Shown here in pieces: positions 1 through 14,564 of a stretch of 64,000 nucleotides of DNA. The stretch lies in NCBI GenBank assembly GCA_963693285.1, contig OY848926.1:5750501-5814500 (forward strand), read 5' to 3'. The translations under genes and the position numbers were made by a program. Under the pieces are notes generated by a model. The model was not told the origin of the DNA, ran no database searches, and saw only the letters and a list, made by a program, of their open reading frames with translations. Source of the DNA: Xestospongia muta (lineage: Eukaryota > Porifera > Demospongiae > Haplosclerida > Petrosiidae). Numbering within the stretch: position 1 is the first letter of the stretch; the number at the start of each line of letters is the position of its first letter.

Positions 1-3000
1 CAACAGGATACACACCACATGATGCTTCTAGAATAACACGAGCAATGTCAGGATAAGTGTTCTTTATAGCATTGTAAAATGTCTTTAGAGATCTGGAGTC
101 TCTAAGACTGACAAATGTTGATCTTGTCAAACCACTACCCTCCTTGGATCTCACTCTCTCATTGTGTATCATCAACGCATGAAACCAACCCCTTGCTACC
201 TCAAGTTCTTGTTTTAATGCATCGTTTTGTAAAGAAACATCAAGGTGCTCTTTACTGTAGACCATTAGTTTTGAAGCCAAAAAGTAATTACCATTGTAAA
301 TAGCACACTGTAATGGTAACAGATCAAACTTGTCTCTCGTCTCCAACAAGACAGGCAAGTAGTCAACTATCATTGATAAAACGAGGTCTCTAGCTTCAAG
401 TGACTTGCAGTATATCGCTAATATATGTAAGATTGTCCCTAGTAATGAATGGACTTCTTCACAAATTGATTTTACATTAACAAAACGTCTTAGATACTGC
501 AGGACCTCGAGATTATTTTGGACTAAAGCTTCTTTTAGAACAGAGAGTGTAACGACATTGTCAGCTAAATTACTCTCAAACAAAGCTCGTAAAACAACTT
601 CAACTAAAACTTTATTACGACTTTGAACAGTACATTCAACTACATCCATACCGAAAGTTTCATTGAGTATGTATACTAAAGCACCAGCTTGTCTTCCCCA
701 TTGATTCAAGAATGCCTGAACAACAACTTGACAATTTATCTTTAAAGCAGTCACAAACGTGTGAATAACGTTGTCTTTAGCAAAGAGATAGACATGATTA
801 TTAACTGATAATTCTGTTTGATCAGTTGTCTCAGCAATATTCATAGTTTCTTTCCACCAACCTGTGGAGAGAACTTGAAAGGTCAATTCCAATCGATCTT
901 TTCTCATATGAGAAGGATATAACTTCAAACTAAGTTCTTCGTAAGAAATCGAGGACATCAATTTTGGGAAGCTTGACAATTCAGACAGCTTTGAAAATTG
1001 ACCATTTGAAACAGCACTTTCAAATGGAGTAACACCCCAACCAAGATCTGTAAAGTAAATTTCAGAATTCTCAATAGAGAGACTTTCGAGCACATCAGTC
1101 AATCCCCACCAGCAACAAGAATCAATAAGTTTGGGAAATCCGTTCCAAGAGGATAAAGAGTTGCTATCAGAGTACGAGAGGTTACCCACGGCATAAAGAG
1201 ATAACTGCGATAGTCCATGTTTAACAGCTGATTCTAGTACAACAACCCAGAAAGCTAAACTGTTACCACGTCCAAACCAAGGGTGTATGACATGATCAAA
1301 CATTCGATCATAGAGATAATCAACTATATCTTGTCTATTTGAGCTAGCTGCTCTAGAAAGAACAGCTGTAATGTTTTCCCTCCAAACAACAGGTCTAAAA
1401 TTAGAGAGCAGCTGCAATCCTTCCCTGTTTCCATACTTAGCAGCTGTTAATAATCCTTTTAAAACTTCTTCATCCTCCAAGGGAAGTCGTACTATCTCTT
1501 CCAGCAGGTCAAGGCTATGTGGACTTTTACTTGCTTCATTGACTAACTTAAAATACACTGACTTGTCTAAGTTATTCTCTTTCTTCTTTAGCTCATGCAA
1601 AATATGTCTAGCAATATCCTTCTCATCTTGACGAATGGCTAAAGAAAAGATTTCCATCCATTGACAAGCATCTACCTCATTTGGTAATAAGTAAGGCTCT
1701 TTTAAAGGCAAACCAACCTTAATAGCATTCCAATAACCAAGTCTAGCTGCTTTGAGTGGCCAATAAGTAGGAATATATGAAGCTGATGTAGATAGCAATA
1801 TTTGAAAAAGCTCAGGTGAAATGTGCACATTACAGGCAAATGCATTAATTAGCAGACGATCTGTGTACGTGTTTTTCGTATATTTAAATTTGTTTCTTCC
1901 ATTTGGTATTTCCTTTGGTAAACGTGAAAATATTCTTGACAAGTAAGGCTCATTTATAAAGTTCTCAAATGGACGCAGATCATAAATATAGAGAAGATGT
2001 TCAAGGTACTCTTCTGGCAGAGCTAACTGGTCAAACATGTCCAGAGGAGGCAAAACTAGATTGACTAGTTTCTTTGATTGCACCAAGTCTTCAAATACTC
2101 TACTGTAACTGCAAGTCTGGGGGGGAACATCAGATTTTAACCTTTCATGGATAGGGATTCTAAATGCCCTTTTACAATAACGCAAAGTGGTATGTTTGAA
2201 ATAAGATAATACTCCAAGAAAAGGGTGACAACAATCATACTCACTTGGATCAAGGGAGACACTACATTCAAGAAGATATTCGATTACTTCAATATGCCCG
2301 CCAGCAGCTGCATAATACATAGGACTACGTCCTTGATTGTCTTTAGATGTAATGACCTCTCTCCCTTGCTCACTCACTACCAGCTGTACAAGACTTGTAT
2401 AGCCATGCCCACAAAGCTCGTGTAATATGAACCCACCCACACGAACATGTAAACAAGAGGTCACAAGGTCAGATATAAGGTCAAACCTGTGACAATACCA
2501 AGAACACTTTTTTAACAAGCCAATGATTACAGTAAATTCCACTAACATGCTTTGTTCTAAAAGAAGCTTAGACATTATGGTATCAATGATAGTTTCTTTC
2601 AAAGGAGTTCTGGAATTGTTTTCTTTCTTAATACAAACACTACCAATAGCAACTGCAAAACAATGGAGGTACTTGTCAAGTAAATATTGGCCAAGGTCTG
2701 AACCATTCTCAGCACAGATACAGAGAGTAAGACATCTCAATCCATGACTTGACACAAGAAAATAACCAAAATACTCCTTGGGTATTTGTTCAATGATTTC
2801 TTTAGCTACATCAAAGTTACCATTAGCAACAAGATGATGAAGAGCGTGCATAAGTTCCAAGAAAAATGAAGTCTTCAAAACACCAGATTTGAACTCTGCG
2901 TAAGTAGGTATTCTAAAGAAACCTTTACCACTAGATTCAAGAAAGATCTTCAAATCAACATGGCATAATATTTTATCAGCATGTTGATAATAGCCACGAA

Positions 3001-3273
3001 TGAGAGCTTCAGTAACTTCAAATCTAAATATGAAATAATTAAACAACAACAATAATAATGAAACAGGAGTTGATCCTTTTTACCTTTGAGAGCCTCTGAA
3101 ACAATTGAAAGACTCTAAAAATGAGGAGTATCTGTTATTTTGAGTTGGAGAACACACAAGGTCTCCATCAGTAAGTAATTGTTGAAGGAATTCAATACTA
3201 ACACCATTGACAGTAGCAGTGAAAACAAGTGAAGGGTAAGAAAGGATGGTCTCAAAAACTTTAATTGATTCAC

Positions 3274-3319
<46 letters not shown>

Positions 3320-5630
3320 CAATCAAAGTTACATTCTTTATTGCCATACTTTTTCATTATCCCACTAGTTAGTTTCAGAGCTTCATCAAAGTCAGTGATA
3401 TCAATATCACCTAAAAATAAAGAGAGAACACAGTTAGTTAGTAATAGTAATGGAGTACAATCACTCACTAGTAGTATTAATAAACTCCAATTGTGTTTGA
3501 GCTATTTGCTTTGAAATAAACCATGATGGCCTTGAGAGAGAAACACAACATGAATATATAAAGTCAGTAATACAGTCTCACTTACCATTTGCTCAAAGGT
3601 GTATCACTTGTAACACATTTAGTTGAATGTTTTACTAAAGGAGATAAAGTACAACGACTCATTACGACATCAATCTATATCTATCCATTCTAACCTGCTA
3701 GTAAATGCAGCAATGCCCATCCAAATGACATTCCCTCTGGAAGAGTATACTCCTTAATTAGTGCTGTCATTAATTCTTTTTCTATGATGCTATCCAACGT
3801 CAGTTCTCTCTCGTTCATCACATCAGCCAATAGAGTGGCCACAGATACACCAGTAGAATCTTTCAAAGCAAGAAGGTTACCAAGACTACCAGCTCGTTTG
3901 ACTTGTTTGATCAGGAATACTAAACCTGTTGTGTTGCGAGCTCTAAGCATAGCATGTACCGGATAATAACAACCAGGAGACAATTTAGGTCTGAAAAAAT
4001 GTCCTTTGAATCGTTTTTTGATACAATCTTTTACTGGACAAGGTTTAAAAATGGAAAAACTGTTAAATTCTGACTCCTTTTCTTCATTAAGTGTCTTGGT
4101 GTGGTCTTGAAGAAATTTCAATGCTTTAGAAGGATGTTTCATCATTTTGAGGAACACAGTAGGTGAGGGTTCAGACTGACAATAAACTTTAAGTTGCAAA
4201 GAATCTTTAGAAAGTGTAAAAGGAGAGAAAGAACTGTTTGACAATGCTAAAGATGGATCACTAATAATTTGAGCCCAGTTTGAAGGACAAAACAAAGTGA
4301 GAATATCTTTTATATAAGACACATTATGAACAAAAGCCGATAACATGAGTAATTTCATCCAATCTCCTCCATAGCTGTGGGGTCTATTACATTTAGCGAC
4401 ATCAAGGAAAACTTGTAAAATGTTAATATGACCTTTTTCCAGCGCTAACTCAAGTGGTGTAGATCCATCGCCTGAGACCATGTCAACTTGAAACGATGGA
4501 TGATCCAATAATAAAGTAACAACCTCTTGGTGGCCATTTTGTGCTGCGTAATGAAGAGCAGTTCTACCACCCCAGTCACACTGAGCAGGTCTGACACTTC
4601 TCTTTAAAAGGATACTACAAATTGATGAGGAGCCTAACTTTGACGCTAACATTAGAGGAGTTTGATGCGTAAAATCAAATGTATCAGGATCAGCTTCTTG
4701 TTGAAGTGCAAATTCAACTAGTTCTCTGTCTTGATCGGATATACCGCTATGTAACAGCCATGTTGCCTCTTCTATTGTAAGACAAGGAATGTGGAGTTGA
4801 TATAAAGGAGGTATGAAGTACATCTGGCAACGCATATAAAAGAGAAGACCACTAATTGAATGGCCATGTTGGTCAACTATCTTTGTTGACTGGAACAACA
4901 CCTTGTACGTAGACAATAGACCAGATACTAAGTCCCAATGTTTGTTATATAGCGCCAAATGAACAGGAGTCCGACCACAACTATCTTGACGTAATAGAGC
5001 CTTAGTAATGTCTGCAGAAGCTTGAACAAGCAAGTCAGCTATTTCCATGTTGCCATGACGACAAGCAAAATGCAAAGGAGTGGCCAAGTTGGTCTTGGAG
5101 ATTATTTCTGATTTAGCAGAGTTTGTTAAAAGGACGCTGACACACTCAATGCTATCGTAGATAGTAGCATAATGAATGGGAGCTAACCCAATGACATCGC
5201 GTGTGTTAATAATACGGGAGTTTTTAGACAATATAACATGCAAAAGGTCAACATTATTATCAGTTACAGCGTGACATATTGCATTGGAGAGAAATGTATC
5301 ACTCACTTCAATATAGGAAGAATGCAATACTTGTAAACCCAATTTAAAAAACTGGTTTGACTCAAAAATCTCACCTCTCTTGAGACCATTAAGGCAGACA
5401 TATTCAAATGATGCTCCATTCTCCAGCAACAATAAAACACTTTCTGCATGTCCGTTCTCCAAAGCAATCTGTAGGGGAGAGCGACTATTTGCATCTAGAG
5501 CATCAACTTTATCTGGGCTCTCTTGGAGTAAGGACATCAGTGCAGTGGTATCATTTTTATAGCTAGCAAGGTGCAACTGTGACCAGCTATCAGGAAGGAG
5601 ATCCACAGACAAGTCTCTCAAAAGAGACAT
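1..5630 (-). CDS. Giant ankyrin-repeat protein, 3' end beyond window
   Basis: Ankyrin repeats are protein-binding scaffolds; the partner and location of this protein are unknown. The first exon (5630 down to about 3696) encodes about 645 residues starting MSLLRDLSVD. It carries several ankyrin repeats with typical cores such as TPLHFACRHGN, TALHYAAQNGHQEVV and TPLELALEKGH. Three short exons follow (around 3621-3583, 3521-3474 and 3395-3320), then one ending at about 3083. The last exon begins at about 3023 and stays open to position 1, about 1000 codons, with at least one more repeat (GRSPMYYAAAGGHIEVIEYL). Beyond that the C-terminal half is helical-looking and I do not recognise it. The total exceeds 1,750 residues. 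One intron contains a (CT)n tract just before its acceptor. The start is the only upstream Met in frame, and the gene is divergent from PDXDC1. Ankyrin assignment is firm; exact small-exon junctions are not. Confidence 0.8.
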
Positions 5631-5841
5631 GTTCTATCAAATCTATAAATTATGAAAAGAAGGGGATGTTGGCATCATAACGAGGAGGTTATCACTTAAA
5701 TTACCTGATCGTGTTTCGCCTCGCTACTGTACAGGATCACTTCACTGCTTAGTCATTCCAAGCCTAATACACTGCTGTTGGTGGGTGTGTCCGACCTCAC
5801 CCATCATTCAACGTGGCTTCTTTGAAAGGTTTTGTAAGAAA
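5631..5841. promoter_or_regulatory. Bidirectional promoter region, ankyrin gene / PDXDC1
   Basis: About 210 bp separate the start codons of the divergent ankyrin and PDXDC1-like genes, so both promoters and 5' UTRs must lie here or in 5' introns. No TATA box or other defined element stands out. The call rests on gene geometry only. Confidence 0.5.
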
Positions 5842-6498
5842 ATGGAGCAATCAGTGAGTACAACAGTGGCAAATAATTTACATAAAGAGTGTTGCAACGA
5901 AAATGTTTATAATATTTGTCGGTTATTTATGTTATTAATATTATCAATTTATCTCTTAATTGCAGGAGCTGAATGGAATTCTCCAAAAATGGTTGGAGGG
6001 ATTACATCAACACCAAACACAGCCTGATCAGAAGTATCCTTCACACACACACACACACACATGTGTAGATAATAGATTTGTATACATTTGTCATAGAAAT
6101 CCTTAGCATTGTCATACAGGATAGATTTTGGGCCACTCCCATCTGAAGGGTAAGTGTGCATGCAATATGTGTTTATCATATAACTACTCAACAGAGATCA
6201 GGAACTGAACAATGTTCTGGAAAAGTTAGCAACAGCTTTAAAGATCACTGGCGCGTAAGTTTATGAGAATTATATTCCTATAGAATGATTATGCATCTAT
6301 TAGAATCAAGACGTCATTACATGCAGGAGGGACACATCTTGCTGTTCTTGCTAGGAGTCTTAGCTTGTATTTAAGTGTGGCATTGGAGCCGAGAGATGTT
6401 GATGTATTGGCTGGAAATGTTCATGCTCATGTGGCTAATATTCTTCTTACCTTGATAGGGTGAGGAGTATTATAATAATAAATTGATATAAACACACA

Positions 6499-6565
<67 letters not shown>

Positions 6566-9500
6566 TCTCATTAGTCAAAATTCCATTAACAAACCCTTGG
6601 CATCTATCTATCATGACGATATTCGCGATGGTTTTGTAAGAGGTTAGTCAAAATAATATTAGTATTCATATATGTCTACATGCTTAAACTCAACTCTTAG
6701 TATTTCAAATGGCTTTGTTCAAGAAATATGACAAGATGGCTACTGAAGGACTACTGTCAGCTGCTACAAAGTAAAGCAGCTATCTCTTGACTATAAATAA
6801 TAATTTGTTAATTTTTTTATTAGACCACCTGTAATATATGTAGGTATGAGAGGGGAAATAACTATCCTTCATCATGTCTGTGCCAGGGTAAGTCTAATAA
6901 TAGTAACAGATCTATTTATAGTAACATTATTATGAGTCACTCTTGATAATAGGTTGGATTACCGCTCTCGTGTATCACACCAGGTAAATAATAAGACTAT
7001 TTGAATAAAGTTACGCTGTTATAAAATCTATTCTAATTTTTTTTCCTCATATAGTTGTCTGTTCCACAATTCGTGGCTCTACTCATGCTATAGTGAGTAT
7101 CTCTCTCTCTCTCTCTCCTCTCATAGCAGACATTACTGACATATTTTTTTGTATAGGATATTAATGCATTAGAGAAACAAATTAATGAAGATGCTAATTT
7201 AGGGAAGACACCTTTGTTAGTTATTTCATATGCTGGTAAACATGATATACAACTAGTAAATGAGTTATCTCCCTCTTTTTTTATAAGGTACACCATTAGC
7301 TGGACATCTTGAAGATCTGGAGAGCTTAAGACGAATTTGTGATCAATTTGATATGTGGTTGCATGTCACTGGGTTAGTTATTATCTTTAACACAACATTG
7401 ATTGCTTTTAACACCATTGTGTAATATTTCTATATGTCTAATTGATTATAGTTACATTTAACATTGAAATGACTAACCGTTTTGTTCTAGACATGGACTG
7501 TCGTCTCTCTGTCTTCCTGACGAAAAAGAAGAAATTAAGGTGTGACATTGTAGTCATGACATCATAATGTTGTAATCTATATAGGGATTTGCCAATGTCG
7601 ACAGTTTCACGCTTTTTCCCGGGACTTGGTTTGGAATTCTTAGTTCTCCAATAATTGTATCTAATCTTTCCATTATTATTGTATATTGTATATTTAACAC
7701 TTAACTTTTTAATAGACACTGCACAAACATCCAAAAGTCATCAATACCGCTGGAGTAGTAAGGCCTTCTTTTTTTTCACTTCATCTTTCTATTTTCCTTT
7801 TTTCTCTCTAGCCAAATTCTACCAACTTTCCTGGAGAAAATCCTGACCTCACAGCTAATGATTATGGTATACCTCAGTTGACTTGGACTGGACTGTATCC
7901 ACATGGATTGACTAAACTGTCTCCTTTACCTCTTTGGTTGTGTATGCAGTATCTTGGTAAGTAAAAAACATTATCTGTTAGTGAGATGAGTTGTTCTCCT
8001 CCCCCCTTCCCTCTCTCTTTAGGTAGTACAGCTTTAGTTGATACTGTTAGTTATTGTCGTAGTTTGGTAAGTACTTTAATTTATAAACCATTTATATCAT
8101 TATCTCTTGCTGTAGACTAAAAATATGATGATAAGACTTGATGAAATACCTGGAATAACTAGACTGGTAAATTTCATACAATAATGTTATCTTAAGCAAT
8201 CTTGAAAGCATTAGAAGTACAATGCTATCTGTTTATATAACCTCAACCAGGGGTGGCTCAGATCATAGAATATCTGAGAATATCCAACTAGCATTCTGAG
8301 AGGTCTGGGTTCAAATCCCAGTTAGACTATTTATCATTCATTGTCTCTCTCAATAGCTTGTTTGTCTATTATAATGTCTTTGTGCTTTCTTTCCCACCCA
8401 TTGTACCACCCAGGCTACTCCTAACCACACTTCCTATGTTGTTCTTTTTAAATATAACGGTAGTAGTCAACTTGCACTGCCACCTTCTCTCAGGAAACTA
8501 CTTCAACCAAATGTCCCTCCTTCTCCCAAACAAGAAGTCAAAGCAGAGAATAAAGGTAACGAGGGACAAGTGGATCAACCATCATCAGAGCCTGTCGAGG
8601 TACAACAAAACAGTGACAATGATACAAGTTTATGATGTTTATTAGTCCATAAATTAATGTTGCTAGTCATAACTGTTTCCTGGTTTTCTAGGAAACTCCT
8701 CCCACTGATGAAACAAAGGAAACTCCTCCTCTTCCTACTGATGAAACAAAGGAAACTCCTCCTCTTCCTACTGATGAAACAAAGGAAACTCCTCCTCTTC
8801 CCACTGATGAAACAAAGAAAACTCCTCCTCTTCCCACTGACGAAACAAAGAAAACTCCTCCCACTAGTGAAAGAAAAGAAGTAGCCGGATCACAACAGGA
8901 AGAAGATGAACCTTTAGTAGTGACGATTCATGGAATGCCCCTTGTAATTACTAATATGTATAATGTTATGGTGGGTGGAGTTTTTAAGCTATGAATATTG
9001 TTATTGTGTTATTTTCAGATTTCCAAGGATCTCAATTCCTTGTTTCCTAAGGTTGGCATAGCAACATATGATATGGCTGGAAAAGATGGTGTCATCTTCC
9101 GTTTTGATCCTATTACCTCATTTCCAGGTGGGTGTGGTTTGTTATAGGATTTAACATCGTGTACATGTACATGTATATACGTAGAACATAGTACATCAGT
9201 TGAAGATATCGAAAACTTTACTGAAGAGCTGAGAAAGAAAGTGGTATGTTCAATAATAAAATAACATTTGTGTTTTTGTATTGAGGGCTGTGTTAGTGTT
9301 CCTTGTCATTGTAGGAGAGCTTACATCCCATAGCACAAGCTAGATGTTTGTTTGAAGTAGCTCTGAGACAACACGTCAATTTGAGATGGCTGGAGTTTCA
9401 TAATATCCATTGTGTAGCAATTATACAGTTGAGTGTGTCTCTCTCTTTCTTTCTCTCTCTCATTACTCGTGTTGTTTACTTAGATATGTCCAAACTGACT

Positions 9501-10310
9501 ATATTGACAAGAAAGATCTAACAATTGAAGAAGTTAATCATTTAAACAGTTTAAATATGGAATTATGTCGACATTTAGCACAAATTACTCCAGTATTCTC
9601 TCCATTTCAACATGGGAACTTTACATGTTTACTAATACGTGAGGTAATCAATAGCGTGCATCATGTTCTACTTGTTGTTGTTGTTATTCATAATGCAGCT
9701 GCCAAAAAATATGTCTATGTTTACGTTACTGGAGACTGTTATCATTGAGACAACAAAATTCGAGGAGCATAAGAAAGTGAGTAGGAGGAGACAAATGTTA
9801 TTGTTAAGAAATGGAGTTAGATTAAAACAACAAATTTTAAGTGTGTGTGTGTTTAGGAATTGGCTGGTCTGGAAGAAAAGATTCGTGAAGGTATTGTCGC
9901 TGCTCAACAAGATCTCAATAAAGAAAAAGAAAAGATGGAACAAGAAGAGGTTAGAAGGCAGAGAAAGCAATCAAGAAGATACATATCTCTCTCCCTCTCT
10001 CTCTTAGAGTCTTCTCAAGTATGTACCTATCGTAGGTTCAGTTATGAGCTGGTTTTATCCTACTTCACCAACTGGTGTTACTGGTCGCTCCTTTAATTTA
10101 GCTTCAGGTATTGATAATAGTAACTATAGCAACTGTTACCATGACAACATCATAGGCAAAATAGAGGCATCTAACACTGTATATAAACATCACATGCAGC
10201 TGGTAGAGGTAGACCAAAACTCATCCTTTTCAGGTGGCAATTTGCCCCAAACCACACCCACAAAGCCTGCCCCACCCACTGTTAATGAGTCATCTACAAC
10301 AGAGAACTGA
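5842..10310 (+). CDS. PDXDC1: PDXDC1-like pyridoxal-dependent decarboxylase domain protein
   Basis: This is a group II (PLP-dependent) decarboxylase-fold protein of the PDXDC1 family; its enzymatic activity is not established. At least fifteen short exons run from ATG GAG CAA TCA (5842) to a TGA at 10308-10310. Recognisable stretches are PPVIYVGMRGE, TPLLVISYAGTPLAGH, the core FANVDSFTLFPGTWFG, LPLWLCMQYLG and the C-terminal VPIVGSVMSWFYP, which matches the family's IPVVGSV-NWF end. The place where active decarboxylases carry the His-Lys that binds PLP reads TLFPGTWFG, without lysine. A Thr/Pro/Glu-rich insert encoded by a minisatellite sits mid-protein, and a coiled coil (about 9860-9960) precedes the C-terminal motif. 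The last exon is taken from the acceptor before GTGGCAATTTG, giving a Thr/Pro-rich tail; an alternative acceptor at about 10199 would end about 30 bp earlier in another frame. Some 5' junctions are uncertain. Confidence 0.85.
6500..6562 (+). repeat. (CT)n microsatellite in a PDXDC1 intron
   Basis: About 30 uninterrupted CT units on the sense strand are followed by ccttctcattag and the next exon. The tract occupies the polypyrimidine region of the 3' splice site. Confidence 0.95.
8250..8327 (+). repeat. tRNA-like sequence, probably SINE head or tRNA pseudogene
   Basis: The sequence lies in a PDXDC1 intron. It has a perfect T-arm (CTGGG, loop TTCAAAT, CCCAG) containing the pol III B-box consensus GGTTCAAATCC, and an A-box-like TGGCTCAGATC inside a 7-bp D-arm-like hairpin (CTCAGAT/ATCTGAG). 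A weak anticodon-like arm (AGAAT/ATTCT) has an oversized loop. The acceptor stem does not pair, so a functional tRNA is unlikely. A tRNA-derived SINE or a decayed tRNA copy fits best. Confidence 0.6.
8692..8880 (+). repeat. Coding minisatellite, 33-bp unit, in PDXDC1
   Basis: About five units of gaaactcctcctcttccyac plus tgatgaaacaaag encode repeats of ETPPLPTDETK. The unit is a multiple of three, so copy-number change keeps the frame. First and last units are shortened. The repeat lies at an exon start, directly after a ttttctag acceptor, in a poorly conserved part of the protein. Confidence 0.9.
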
Positions 10311-10450
10311 CAAGGAATTTTTGTGTAGGCTTTTCAAATTTTGAATTTTTTTGCTGGTTTTAAATGTGAAGATCTAACAAATCAAAATTGATTCACAAGA
10401 TAATTATTTGAAAAAAATTTATTCCTTAATTATTGTATTTACACATACAA

Positions 10451-11184
10451 TTAGTTTTTCACTTTTGATCTTTCTTTGATTGATGGATCAGATTCCATTG
10501 CTTTTTCCCAGTTCTGTCCATCAACTTTTGTAATAGTGACATTTCTCACTGTACCAGGGTCCAGACAATGGACAGCAATGCCACGCCCATCAGGATTAGA
10601 CCGTGGTGTATAAAAACTCTGGACACCACATATTTTACAGAAAGTATGTTTAGCTTGATGTGTGTTAAAGGTGTAGCATGTTAACGAATCTTCTCCCTGG
10701 AAATAAAATAAAAAGATTATAGTGGTTTGTGTTCCAGAACCATTCTGAATGTACTTAGTCTATAGGGTCTGATGTAGGTCAGTTTAACAACTGTAGTGTG
10801 GTTAGTTTCAGAAAGACATATTTACATATCTTCCCTATTCTAAAAATAGAAAGACACGACCTGCCATTCTATTTATGGAAACAACCTGTGCTAATGTTTT
10901 CAAAATGAACACTCACATAACCACTCCTCCTAGTTGATTTGTTGGGAGTGGCTGCCAAGACATACTTGTAATAATTTGAAATCACATTCTGGCACAATAA
11001 AGTGATGGTTCTGTTTCTTCACACAAATACTGCAACTAAACTAGACCCTGTAATACTTCATAAATGTACACACACACACATACTTGCAGTGTAGTACATC
11101 TAAATCTCTTGTTGCAAATACTTCAAATCTCACAGCTCCACAGTGACATCCACCAACGTGTTTAACACGAGTATTTTCGCTCAT
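10451..11184 (-). CDS. CENPV: CENPV-like protein, GFA (glutathione-dependent formaldehyde-activating) fold
   Basis: The family has a zinc-binding GFA domain related to S-(hydroxymethyl)glutathione synthase. Vertebrate CENPV acts in pericentromeric heterochromatin and cytokinesis; the role here is inferred only. Three exons are clear: 11184-11084 (MSENTRVKHVGGCHCGAVRF), about 11036-10969 (NCSICVKKQNHHFIVP), and about 10698-10451 (CYTFNTHQAKHTFCKICGVQ, then SFYTPRSNPDGRGIAVHCLD). All expected zinc-ligand motifs are present: C-x-C, C-x-x-C and C-x-x-C. The protein is about 135 residues, the size of the bare domain, without the long N-terminal region of mammalian CENPV. It is convergent with PDXDC1, with 140 bp between stop codons, and divergent from the WIPI3 gene. 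Confidence 0.9.
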
Positions 11185-11467
11185 TTGAACTATAAAATCA
11201 CATTAATGTAATATACCGACCTATATCGCAGGCGTCCACTCTGGTAGCGGTAAATCACGTGTATAAACGCTCGCTTTCAAAGTTTCAATATCATATCCTC
11301 ATTCCTGTACCACTCCTTAGGTGGGCGTGCCATTTACGCTAATTCGGGCTGTGTGTAGCACAATCTCTGGCCATCTCTCCTTTGCTGAAAACAATAACAG
11401 GAGGGTAAGCCAGAGGAATTATTTCTGTATCCTTTGATTGCTGTCTCTTTATAGTCTGTAGCTAGCA
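11185..11467. promoter_or_regulatory. Bidirectional promoter, CENPV-like / WIPI3, with CACGTG
   Basis: A 283-bp gap separates two divergent start codons. It contains a palindromic E-box, CACGTG, at 11256-11261 in the context atCACGTGta, and an apparent 5' UTR intron of the WIPI3 gene (donor after aacaggag at about 11404, acceptor tttatag at about 11453). No TATA box is obvious. The bidirectional call is from geometry; the E-box is seen but its use is inference. Confidence 0.55.

Positions 11468-14564
<3,097 letters not shown>

Noticed and set aside
3080..3468. Minus-strand frames with a poly-Ser-Leu run
   Set aside because: The run is an intronic (CT)n tract between two small exons of the ankyrin gene; the flanks are exons, the run is not.
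8657..8884. Repeat protein of KQRKLLLFLLM type
   Set aside because: Off-frame reading of the PDXDC1 minisatellite; the ETPPLPTDETK frame joins the flanking conserved exons.
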